60,000 nucleotides of DNA from Phoronis australis. Taxonomy: Eukaryota; Phoronida; Phoronidae. The notes under the pieces were generated by a model. It was given only the letters and a program-made list of their open reading frames with translations. It did not search any database and was not told where the DNA came from. Shown in pieces: positions 22,199-33,800 of this stretch. Positions within the stretch are counted from its first letter, which is position 1. Each line of letters opens with the position of its first letter. The position numbers and the translations under genes were made by a program. Location: contig NMRA01000088.1 in the NCBI GenBank assembly GCA_002633005.1, positions 197,074 to 257,073 on the forward strand. The letters run 5' to 3'.

Positions 22199-25054
22199 TT
22201 ATGTCGCACTGTCCTCATCAGGCGTCACTTTAAAGTTACGGGTCACGACGTGATCAGAACACTGCAACATTACCGCATGGACGGGACTCGGGTAACAAAA
22301 CTTGAACTCGGTGCCAACAAAACGACATGCGTCCATGAAGTGGTTTTCTTTCTCGTCTTTGGTTTCACTGTCAACCAGAAATTCTCTTCGGGTTAACCTA
22401 TTCCCGTCAATACACCTTTCGGAAACTTTCTTTTCTAAATCTGAAATGCCGTTTGCTGAAGTCAACAAATTTGTCATCGTTGACGAAAGTTTCGTATTTC
22501 GACGTGGTGAATTACAGGTGCTGTCACCTTTTGGCATCATGTGTTTATCAAAAGTGTCGATCATCATGCAGTGGTCACCGTTGAACTTGTTTACATGAAT
22601 AAACGTGTCTTCTTTCATTTTGCATTTAGTATCAAAATTCTCTGTTTCATCTACCAACGCCGTTACTATTTCGTGTTCTGTACCCAGCTCCGTTTTACAA
22701 TCGTGGCAGCAACCAATGCGGATATCATCAAGAGATTTTTCAATGTCGTCTGCTGGCAAAAACACTCTCTGTCGTGATCTAGGCTTCAGTGTAGATAAAG
22801 ACAGAGATCGAGGTCTCGTGTCTGACAGCGCTCCCTCGCGGTCAGGTTTCTTGAGTAAATTCAAACTGGGCTTGTTGGGCAAGGTGAAAGATTTGGATCG
22901 TGATCGAGTTTCTTTTTCCTCATTGGCTTCAGAAAGTTGAACTCCATCACGTCGTTGTGTTGCGCCACCTGCTTGGGGATAAGTTTTTGAAGTGTGTGAT
23001 ACATTTGTGTTGACGGCATGTTGTTTGCCAACCATCTGAAATACAGAAGTTTAAATCTTAGGGTGTTTTATCCTATAGGAAATTTTTGCAGTACTTATAG
23101 CGCATTCCGTAGAATTTTTTTATGAATGCACGTTTGATAAGAACACAGAGTAGACACTTAAAACTAACCACAAAGGCGTCTCGCTTCTGCCCGCTGTCTG
23201 TTGAGTTAACATTAATATACATAACGTCTAATATTCTGCACATGCAATCACCATGGGCGGGAAGAGACTGCGTCTTAACCACCAATCACGTCATTGTATT
23301 GTAAGCTTCTCGCGTAGAGAAGGCAGATCTGCCGTCTGGTTTGGAGACGGACGAAAACTTCATTAGATTTGTTTGGTAAAGTTCCATCGAGACGCGCCCA
23401 TAACTGTTACTTGAGCTTCTTAATTATTCGTTGCATATGACTTGCTGTAATTATTCGATAAGTTCCGTCTACACTGGCAAACTTACCTAACAGTTGTTTG
23501 CAAACACAACCAAGTTTGTTGATGTTTTGGAGAATTTGGCAACTAGTCTACATTGACCAGAACGCTTATTTTTTGCCGGCTGAAAACTCTGCCAAACATT
23601 TTAGTCGCGTTTGACCACCGGTCTACATGCACTGGCAAGCAATTGTTTGCTTAAACTTGACCAGTCGAACTTCGTCAAGTTTGCAAACAAGAGGTTAACC
23701 AGGATAAACCGCGCTATAGAGATCAAATTAACCAACGAGGATTCCCCTGGGTTACGCTTTACGACTTTGGGCCAGTTTCCACTTCAAAGATTCAATTCGG
23801 CGAAGTTGAAAAAGCCATTATCTACTTCGGATATAGGCTCATGTGCCTGAAGGCGTGGCAATACGCTAAAAAAGGTTATCCATGAAGAGCAAGTCAATTT
23901 TTTAAAAAGAAAACGGATGGGCCTATGTGCGAACTAATGTATGGGCTTACGCAGGGGACATTACTTGGGCTTATATGCGAAAGTTAGACCCATGCACCAA
24001 TATGCGAACCGCTTGGATAAAAAAAGAGGCATTATTTCTGATATAGGCCCATGGGTTTAAAGGCGCGGCAATATGGTGTCCGTCTATTTGTTTGTGACCG
24101 ATGTTTGTGTGAGCGGAACTATTGTCTAGTCGATTTATATCTCCCCGCAAATACTATGCGCAGCGTCATCAATAGTTATCGGATACATTTTGATTGGCTG
24201 TTTGACAAACAATCACAGCAGTGTCGGGATCTTAAAGAGGCTTGGAACGCGGAAACTCATCAAAAATAACTTTTAAACCATTCCTGACGAAAGCCCATCT
24301 CGCAACGTCTACTACAGAGTTATTCACTTTCCCTTTTGAGGGAATTTAAAGAGAAAATCATAAAATTCACGATTTCTGAAATACGCGCTAAGGAAAAACT
24401 CTGTAGTCACCGCATACAGTGCACCGCCTCAACTGGGAATAGAGACGGTGGCCATCCCATAGGCCTTTCATACCCCGGAAGCTTTTCGGCGAATTATTCC
24501 TTACACTGACTAAATCATCAAAGTCACGTTGTTGTAAGTACCTTTTACGCATACAGGAACACCTTAGGAGGCCGTTGATGTCTTTAATTCCCTCCAACTC
24601 GAACAAATACTCCTGTAATCAAACTTTATTCAAACAGTCCTCCGTTCTGCTGCCTAAATCGGCAACTGGCCATTTTTACTCTGCTCGCGCCAGGAGATAT
24701 GACCTCAATTTTAATTGAACCATGGAATATTCACTATTAAGAATTCGTTCTCAATTTTTGATTGAACATTGGATTTTCAAATTTAATTTGATATTCCAGG
24801 AACCTTCAAACGGATCTTACTTGATACTGAGTAGATGCCTGAACACAGTCCTTTATTTCTTTAAGGTTCGTGATTGGAGCCATAGACGGCAACCCAAGCA
24901 TCAGAATAGCTTGCTGAACTATGACCTCTTGTCTCTGACGAAGGAGATTCAGTTCTTCCGTCCCTGCCTTTGCTGCTTCTATTCGTTCTTGTAGCCTCGA
25001 CGACCTGAAAATGGATCCCATGGAGTTCCTTCTTGGACGCGGTGGTGAAGCCAT
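22199..25054 (-). CDS. uncharacterised basic, serine-rich protein
   Basis: A minus-strand gene in at least two coding exons. The first, 24821-25054, has an ATG at 25054 and a CAA|GTAAGA donor in phase 0. Its 78 codons start MASPPRPRRNSMGSIFR, followed by a charged helical stretch (LQERIEAAKAGTEEL, then LRQRQEVIVQQAILML). The last exon, 22199-23035, has an acceptor ctgtatttcag immediately before an ATG codon, 278 residues and a TAA stop. It is rich in S/T/K/D/E with SRSKSFTLPNKPSLNL and PRSLSLSTLKPRSRQ, looks disordered, and has a CCHDC cysteine cluster near residue 109. Direct joining keeps the frame (~356 aa). A possible extra exon, 24563-24612 (EYLFELEGIKDINGLL), has a good acceptor but ends with two spare bases, so at least one more exon would be needed. 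No family recognised. Confidence 0.55.
23461..23700. repeat. inverted-repeat-rich stretch, possible MITE
   Basis: Strings gtctacactggcaaac, gtttgcaaacac and cggtctacatgcactggcaag recur in both orientations. Lies in an intron of the uncharacterised gene. Ends not defined. Confidence 0.35.
23828..24085. repeat. direct repeats around a ~180-bp spacer
   Basis: ggatataggctcatgtgcctgaaggcgtggcaata at the left is repeated with changes at 24042-24076 (gatataggcccatgggtttaaaggcgcggcaata). Fragments of the same family appear at 26865-26930. Confidence 0.5.
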
Positions 25055-25756
25055 TGTTTTAAGACAAGGACTACAGTAGGCCTTCAAAGAAAAATAAATT
25101 CACATAAAAACGCATACTAAAAATGACGAAAATATTTTGCTTTTCGTGTGTTATTTCGACATTCTTGTAAAAGTTTAAAGCTGCACTTCCCGTCCTGCGT
25201 GAAATCAAGAAACATGTTATTATAAGTTGACAAAGGGGAATTAAAGGGACAATAAACCAGCACCTTCTGACAAACAATAGCTTTTGATTTAAGTAACTAA
25301 ATGTTATAAATCCGTCTCATCTTTTTCCTAACTAAAGTTGAAATACTATCAAGCTTCAAGTGAAGCGACAGCTCGTTGTCGTTCAGAGTCGAGTCAGTAT
25401 GGCCGTTAGGAAACTATCGCAGTTACCAATGTCAATTAAAACAAAGAAAAAATGCCACGAGGTTTATTTAAAAAGAAAATACGCCAGTGCATTTAAGTAC
25501 CGTTCACAGCTGCTTTAGAAATTTATTTGTCGTGCATGGCAGCCTCGGTTTCACTTGGAATTGAGACATAGGCTAGAATTGAACTGAAGAGCTGTTAAAT
25601 GACTATAAGGGCCAGCCAGTTTTTTTAATCATTTCTTTTATTCGCGGGTTCACAAGATGTTTTTCGTGGTTCATGGCTAAAAAATATTGGCTAAGTTCGA
25701 TCATGACTTCGTTTATCGGACCAGTAAGAGGAGATGCAGTGTGAAAGGATACTCAG

Positions 25757-25850
25757 GTTCCTATGGACGCTACATCGTCATCGTGGGCATTCACAGTTTT
25801 GAAAGGTTCCTAGACGCTACATCGTCATCGCGGGCATTCACAGTTTTGAA
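25757..25850. repeat. ~46-bp direct duplication
   Basis: gacgctacatcgtcatcg, ggcattcacagttttgaa and aggttccta occur twice in order. Confidence 0.9.
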
Positions 25851-26004
25851 TTTAAAGCTGCAATGAATGCGCGTTTCTGTCAAAACAACTTTTGATTTAA
25901 ACCACTTTACCATTATGAGAATGTATTCAGATTGTTCCATAGACAAATGAGGGGTGATGACAGGGCTTTGGGTGAACCCGACAGTTTGTTGTTTCTCGAG
26001 ACCT

Positions 26005-26252
26005 GGGGCCCATTCCAAGAAACTGACTTAAGTTTATTTTTGAATTAAATCTAAGATTTTTCTCAACTTCCAAACTCTGAAACTTCAACACCCGGTAAGT
26101 TAGTCAAAATTACGGCAAAACTTAAGTAAAAAAAATTAAGTCAAAATTAAGTCTCTCTTTTTGAAACGGACTCAGACAAATTCAAGTTTTATCTTAAAAC
26201 TGACTGAACTTTACGATTTGTCTTAGTTAAGTCAGTTTTCTTGGAACGGGCA
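26005..26252. mobile_element. MITE, family C
   Basis: The left end gggcccattccaagaaactgacttaag is matched inverted by the right end (cttagttaagtcagttttcttggaacgggc), giving ~27-bp terminal inverted repeats with two or three mismatches around ~248 bp of non-coding AT-rich sequence. Confidence 0.8.
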
Positions 26253-28549
26253 CAAGGCTCATAAAATTTCAGGTGACGCCGTGACCTGAAATTTTATCAC
26301 CTTGGTCTGAAGAAATAACCGGCAATCAGTTTTTCTCGAATGTCGAGATTATTTCTAAATTTACTAAGGAACATGACAAGACCAATTTTATTTCGGTAGA
26401 AGAGCTAAATCAAAATCTGCTTCTTGACTGAAAACACGGATTTAATGCCACTTTAAATATATTAGCGCTTTAAATTAAAAATGTTATGAAGCTAAAAATC
26501 ATTCTATGTACTCCTGCTCGTTTAACGGAAGTCGTTTCAATGCCTACGCAGGAGTCGGTCATTTAATTACAAGTCGTCGTGGAGGTAACAAAGCCTTTAA
26601 AATAGCGCTTGATTGATAAGCCACAAACCACTCTGAGCAAGCTAACGTCCAAATGAAATCAACTAATGGGACATCGATATTAACTTGCGTGGCCAGTCAG
26701 GCAGGCTGTCGAGTTGATTTATTTCCAAATAGTTTTATCTATATTAGTTTTAACTGCTATATGCCATAACAGAACATAAAAATGAAATATGGAACAACAA
26801 ATGGCTGGAAATTTATGTAATTTTTTCAAGTCATCTGAACAAGACGGAAGAATTATAGTACACTAGACCCATGCGCTAAAGTATGAAGTTGCGCCTATAT
26901 CGGGAAATAGACAAATGCGCCTGCTGATGTGAAGTATTTGAGTAAAACCGAGGAGCACGTATCGGTTGCATAATGGTAAACGTTGACTTGTATTCAATTT
27001 CTAACTGGCTTTTATTAAAGATAACCTTTCCGCTTCATTTTAGTTTAAAACTTCCTAAAACGGATTTTAACGCAAGTTCAGTCGAAACTTAAGCGCCTAT
27101 ACGTTAAAGTTATGCAAAACACTTCTGAATGACAAATATTTTCTTTGAAAAAGTAAATTTCAAGTATAGGCATATTGCCCTAAATACGCGCATACATGTA
27201 GGATTCTAGAAAAAAATGTCCAAATTTGGCTAACTTCGAAACATCATATCGCAGAAATGGCTGTCCGTATTCATATGAAATTTTCAGATACTGTATGCTT
27301 TATGCAATATTCTCCAAAACGATATTATTTAGGAATTTGCATGAGGTTCTATCAAGATCGACTTCATGAATTTCATGAAAAAATACGTTGCATAAAACGA
27401 AAACAAAACGATATTTTAGAAAACTGTAACAGCGTTTTTGAGATGTCATCTTGAACATTTATATCAAAATAAATATGTTATGAAGCTAATGAACGAATGT
27501 ACCTTTCTTTTTTGCTAAAATTCAATAAAAAGATATGGTCACGTGACCCTATAATGGCAGACTGGTAAAGAGTATGGTTGCATGACCCTATAATGGCAGA
27601 CTGGTAAAGAGTAAAAGAAATCGAATTCTACAGACTTTCTACTTTCAGAAAATATATACTTTTAGTGAGTTAAAATCTACAGTTATGTGTATATTTGGCC
27701 AAACGCGAACTTGTCGATAAGCGTAACGTTTATTCAGACTCGAGGCCATCGGCCCACGCACATTACTTACATATCAAACTCAACAATAAAATACAAAAAC
27801 CTTAATAGGTAGAACCCTTAACTACTACATTTGTCTGACAAATCTAACATTTCTTGCCCTGGTAGCAGCGTCATTTTTGTACAAAACAACTTACCCGTTT
27901 AGACGCAGCAATTCCTGTTCTCGCAGATTTAAGGTCAATTGTAGTGTAAATGGATCCGGCAGAATAAATAGCACACCAAGCGCCTTAACCATTAAATCCT
28001 GGCGTTATCAATATTATGGTCTTCATAAAACATATTTAATTACCATCAGCACGTTGTCCTGAATAGCATTCCTTTTAACAAACTTTGTGGTTTGTAATGA
28101 GAACTTATTTTATCTTGACATAAACTCGAGCCACCTCTCAGCGGAATGTTAGTACTGGGGCTATTTGAGATTAATTATTGTTTGAAAATTCAATTGGATT
28201 TGAGGTTTATCGGTCATCCACCCCAGGAATTAAACAAAGCAGTTTAGTTAAGTTCGTATCTGGCATGTTTTGTTTGACATTTCAAACCCGGGCTATTAAA
28301 GGTTTAAACGTCAGTTCATTACGTCCACAGGCCACTCATAAAATAATCCCGAAGGCGAACAAGCTGCTTAAGTTGTTTACTTTGTGGTGTAAATGAATAA
28401 ATGTCGTTCATTAAAGGTGCCATAACACCGCCTTCTGTCAAAAATTAATATTGAGTTTGGTCACTTACTGATCATGTAATTATTGTCTCGAGTTGTCCCC
28501 GTCTCATGTTAGAAATGACTTCAGTGTTTGGGAAGAACTGACAGTTCTT
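26253..28549. other. intergenic; repeat copies only
   Basis: No exon supported. The plus-strand frames 27257-27454, 27877-28062 and 28178-28396 have no family resemblance. Confidence 0.35.
27537..27730 (-). mobile_element. dispersed repeat family E, copy 3 (inverted), with internal duplication
   Basis: Inverted relative to 12098-12255: begins ggtcacgtgaccctataatgg and ends aaatctacag, tatatttggcca, acttgtcgataag. The first ~39 bp (ending ggcagactggtaaagagta) is tandemly duplicated. Confidence 0.6.
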
Positions 28550-28550
28550 G

Positions 28551-29195
28551 CCTGCTGGAGCCCATGCCTACTATAGCCCATGTCTGCTGGAGCCCGTGCC
28601 TGCTGGAGCCCATGTCTGCTGGAGCACATGTCTGCTATAGCCCATGTCTGCTGGAGCCCATGTCTGCAATAGCCCATGTCTGCTGGAGCCCATGTCTGCT
28701 ATAGCCCATGTCTGCTGAAGCCCATGTCTGCTATAGCCCATGTCTGCTGGAGCCCATGACTGCTATATCCCATGCCTGCTGGAGCCCATGTCTGCTATAG
28801 CCCATGTCTGCTGGAGCCCATGTCTGCTGGAGCCCATGCCTGCTGGAGCCCAGGTCTGCTATAGCCCATGTCTGCTATAGCCCAAGTCTGCTGGAGCCCA
28901 TGTCTGCTATAGCCCCTGTCAGCTGGAGCCCATGTCTGCTGGAGCCCATGTCTGCTATAGCCCATGTCTGCTGGAGCCCGTGCCTGCTGGAGCCCATGTC
29001 TGCAATAGCCCATGTCTGCTGGAGCCCATGTCTGCTATAGCCCATGTCAGCTGGAGCTCATGTCTGCTGTAGCCCATGTCTGCTATAGCCCATGTCTGCT
29101 GGAGCCTGTGCCTGCTGGAGCCCATGTCTGCTATAGCCCATGTGTGCTGGAGCCCATGTCTGCAAAAGGCCATGCCTGCTGGAGCCCATGCTCTC
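28551..29195. repeat. 16-bp minisatellite, about 40 units
   Basis: Alternation of two 16-bp units, tgtctgctggagccca and tgtctgctatagccca, for ~640 bp, with scattered variants (cctgctggagcccg, tctgcaatagccca). Frames stay open on both strands because 16 units cycle through the reading frames without making stops. The ggag and atag unit types are intermixed rather than in blocks. It lies downstream of FBXO4. Confidence 0.97.
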
Positions 29196-30886
29196 AGCAG
29201 AAAATAACCAGCCCAGTCCAGGTAAGATGTTCTGCTCAGCCTCAAAGAATAACGAACTGCCAGTTTTCTAAATCCAAGAAATCAGAAGCCTAGTTTAAGG
29301 TGCATGAAGAAACCAGTTTTTGTGACCACAGTAACATGATACCCCCATCACCCGGAGTCAAAAATAGTTTTTGTCAAAAAGAAGGGTCATAACAATTTAA
29401 AAATGTCCAAGCTCAAAATGAATTTTTTATTGCATTATTCTTAAATTATACGATAACTTATGTTTCCCAGAGACCATATACACATACCAGTACAATAAAA
29501 CACTAAAATTAAATGGGTTCCACTTAACCACTACTTAAACTGAGAGTTGAACTGAAACCTAAATAAAGGATTGTTAAACCATGTAATTAAAATATAAAAA
29601 ATATAGAGAAAGAAGATTACAGATGTTGGTAACCAAATTCTATTTCTCAACACAACCAGTAACACTTCAACAAGAACGTGTTATGGCATGGTTAAATCAA
29701 ATAACTTTCTTCAATAACACAACACCTAATATACAGTTCACTTAATGTAGAGATGTCATCCAAACGGTGGGTTGGTGTTACATAGACAGAAGACTATATT
29801 AAAATAAATTAAAAAAATAACAAGACACGGCACTATTTCATACCTAGGCAAACATTTTCAGCCATTTTTGGTTGAACAAAACATGTCCTATTAACACGTA
29901 CAGTCCAATCAAAAATAAAAGCGACGACAATTCAATTTGTACATTGAAAATTATGGACGTGGTATAAAATTAAAAATTGTAAAAAGTCCAATTCAGAATT
30001 AGACCAAAACTAAGTGGGCTCAATAGACATGCCATAGAAGTCCATTGCATATGTACCATGACTGCAACGAAACATGTCTCCACATCAACACAGACCATTC
30101 TATCAGCAAAACTATGAAGAAACCGATGGCAGATGCTACAAACCTCGACACTTCAAAGTCACATTTCAGTCACTTTTCAGTCACTTTTCAGTCACATTTC
30201 AGTCACTTTTCAGTCACACTTCAGTCACTTCCTGCCTTGTACACATTGACACATGGGTGTGCCAACTTTACTTCTGAATAGTTAATATGTTATTTATCAT
30301 GTTCGATACAATTCAGAGATTACTCCAAGGCTTTGATTGTCCCAATGAGTTGAGCACCACAATAACATCAGTCGCTTTGTCTAGTCACATTACGCACTAG
30401 GATGAATACGTAAAATTGCGGTCCACAATTTTGTAGTCTTCAGCTTGTTGAAGTGTAGATAACTACTGACCACACTCTTTCGGACATTGTCTGTTTATAG
30501 TAGCACATTTTGGAGACAAAACACGGAGAACGTTCCGTAGACCTAGTTTCTCATGAGAAAAGCAAGAACTCGCAAGACCATGCGGGTGAAAAATGAGCGT
30601 TTCGTGAGTATGCTTGAGAGCTTACTAGCAAAATGGCAGCCACTGTAGGGATTAGTCGGTGAGGTTGTACATTCCTTCACAGCGCCCTCAAGTGGTTGGT
30701 CTAAGACGTTATGAATAATATAGCGAGGTTGAAGTGTTGAATTGTGGGATTAAACTCTCTGTTCCTGTTCTGTACGCGAAGATTTTTCACCGCGAGTTCA
30801 AGGTCACGTCTTGCAGTCTACAGAACTCACTCCAGGTGGCATTTTTAACTCCATTAACTAGTTCATCATTAAGATTTTATCTTTTT
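29196..30886. other. FBXO4 3' flank, no gene seen
   Basis: AT-rich. A minus-strand AATAAA (plus tttatt) occurs near 29430, and there are no others closer that I trust, so the FBXO4 polyadenylation site is not placed. Confidence 0.35.
30158..30232. repeat. 11-bp tandem repeat, ~7 copies
   Basis: Unit cacttttcagt with occasional a/c changes at one position. Confidence 0.9.
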
Positions 30887-33800
30887 TCACTGTCGTCGAA
30901 CTTGTTCCATTAACCACGAGAAACCTTCAGGAATTCCACTCAGAACCTCAGAGTGACAGCTTATTACCTGTAACAACAATTAAAACAGTAATTAGACAAC
31001 CCGTGGTATAAAGCTCATGTTAGAGTTGTACATGTCTTCAAAATGGAAGTACAGAGAAACATGAGAACAGTAAAAACTTGAATTTGAACGTTTGAATAAA
31101 CCAACATTTCCCCGGACACAAAAACCAGCAACATTTTGTTATTATTTTATAAATATTTGGTTTAAACCCTAAAACCCACAAGAGATAGGTCTTTTAATGA
31201 AGGGTTGTCAACTTCATACATGGTTCAGATATAAAGTTTATTCAAGTTCCTCTCAGTAATATTCACCTACTCAACAGACAATACTTATATTTGCGAAATG
31301 AACAGAAAAAACGATTTAATACACTTCTTTTAAAATCCGTGTGAGAAAAAAAAATTACCTTGGCTTGTAATAAATTTTGTTGAAAACATTTGCACCAGCG
31401 AACAAGGAGGATGAAAATGAAATTGGCCAGCTTAAATACAAAAAATATACCTGAGCTCCAAGGCCAAGAACATGTACTTTAACAATACGTAGCAGATGAA
31501 CCTACCTTCCAAGGTCTGTTGATCTTCCCCAGCTTGAGTCTGTCCACTATGTCTACACAAGACATCCTCTTGCTGGGTTTAGTAAAACATGCCAGGACTA
31601 AAACTGGGATGTGAGGAGCAGACCATTTCTCGTTCAACATGGCCAAAAGTTCTCTTCTGTCACAAGATACTGTAACAAGAAGTGACACTGGATTAATGGC
31701 TTTTATTTTACAAGCGGGCACTCGAAATCGCAATAAATCAATCGGTGTTGTCATCACGATTTTTGAGCATGGAGGGTTACCACACTCAAATTCTGAGCCA
31801 TCGTGCTCAGTTTTTTATTGATTGTCATATCAATAATGACTATACAGTATTTGAAGTAGTCTCATCCCATGAAATGACCAATACCTATTGTCACATTCAC
31901 TCTTCAGCTCGGTGCCAACTGGAATCTGAAGCTTAACATTTCTATCGTAATAATTACCATGATTTTTACTCTGAACTAATCACTTCAAAAAAATTTTAAC
32001 CAAAAACACAGAAAATGCTGCCCTCTTTGGGACTTAGTTGAATATTGTGATTGACACAATTCTGTCCTTCCTACCGCGTTCAAAATTAATCCTGGTGAGA
32101 ACATCAGTAGTGTTGGAAGCTACAACACAGCGCCTTTTAATATTAGAATCTCTTATTTTGTTCCACCTTAAAACTGGATGACACCCACAAACCAGGAACA
32201 TATCAAATTCAACTACACGAAAAAATTACTGACCATAAATACAAGGACATTATTATTTTTATTATTCATGTTGTTATTATCATTGCTACAGCAGTGTTAT
32301 TCTATTTGAAATCCAATTAATCAATATACAAATAAAACCTACATGATGAATTTCCATCATCAGCGTTCATGGCATACACGAAAGCATCGACGTTTGTACT
32401 ACACAACTGCCGCACAGATGGCACTAGTTCATAATCATCGTTTTCCAGACCCTCTTCTACATTTCCTTCTCCACGGTACACCAGGAGGCGGTTGTTCTGC
32501 ATTCTCTGGTCGATGTTTGCGTTTTCTCTCGTTGATTTTACACCACTGTGTAATGGAGAAAGATGAAGTTGTCGGTTGTTGACCTGGAGCGTAACACCAC
32601 TACCCAGACCTAGAAAGAGAAGTGTAACTTGTGACCAAAAAGCGTGGACGATAATGAAATGCCCGCAACTCAAAAGCATCTTCCCAAATTGAACTGTCCT
32701 TTGTAACACCATATAACGGAGGTATGAAGCTACATGTAAGACTGATCAAGTAAAGTAACTGTCAAATGCTCCGAGTTCAGTTGAGTCGGACAAGCGAAAG
32801 TTTGTCACATTTTGAATATTTGACGTGCTAGTCAAATGCCATGCCAGGATTTACACTGTGTTGCACAGCAGTGACACTCGATTGGCCTTTGGATGGTACA
32901 ATAATTCTGTATTATGAATATAATGAATTCTAATTAATTCAACACAGGGAAAATGTTTTAGCAATGTGCATCTCTTATAGAACTACTCACAAAACACTAC
33001 AAATAGCTATGTCAAGCCCAGGACATATTCTTAATTTTTTGTGATTGACAGGGTATAAAATTTTACCTCCGGGAGAGGTTCCATGCACAAGTCCAATGAG
33101 TTTAATGTCTTTATTATTGTTGTACATCATTCTTCCCACCAGATGGTGCTCAGATGAATCTAAGGCAGGGCCAAATATGACCACCCTTGGTGTGTAAGGC
33201 CATATAAGGGACTTGACAAGACTGGGAATATTGTGGATGTAGAAGAAATCACGTTTATAGTGAGAGCTACTCTGTGGACAGCACCTGAGGTATCTAGAAA
33301 AACAAACACCATCAACAAATAAGGAAACACATCCAAACACATTGTCATTATATCTCAAGTCAGTTTATGACAGCTAGTAGCTCCATCTAGTGTCCAGGCA
33401 TGGAACCAGCCTATTCAACATTCAGCTGTAAGCAACTTGTTTTCTCGCCACATAAAATCGTGACAACCTGCAAAGTTTCAGCATCATGAACAGCTCAGAC
33501 TTCAATAACAACAATACTAGTATTTCTGTTCCGTTTTTCCCAAAGCCTAGAAAACACTTCTAATCTATGTAAGGCAAATTTGAGACCAATTTTTAGTACT
33601 ATCCAGTCTAATTCTGATTGGTATAAAATTCACTGAAGCCAAGAGCAATTGTGGTTTGCATATATTGTTTCAAAATTGACACTAATGACAACATAGACAA
33701 TTGAAGTCAGAAAAAATGCAACTAAAATGCTCAGCACCTGACACAAATTAAGGGTTGTGCACTGACATTGTCAACACCAACTCACATCTCTTTTTTCGTC

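Noticed and set aside
28795-29293. Repetitive proteins on both strands over the 16-bp minisatellite
   Set aside because: Open frames follow from the unit composition. There are no splice sites or start context, and both strands are equally open.
30045-30281. Plus-strand frames with repeated SHFSVTFQ peptide
   Set aside because: Product of the 11-bp tandem repeat. No gene context.
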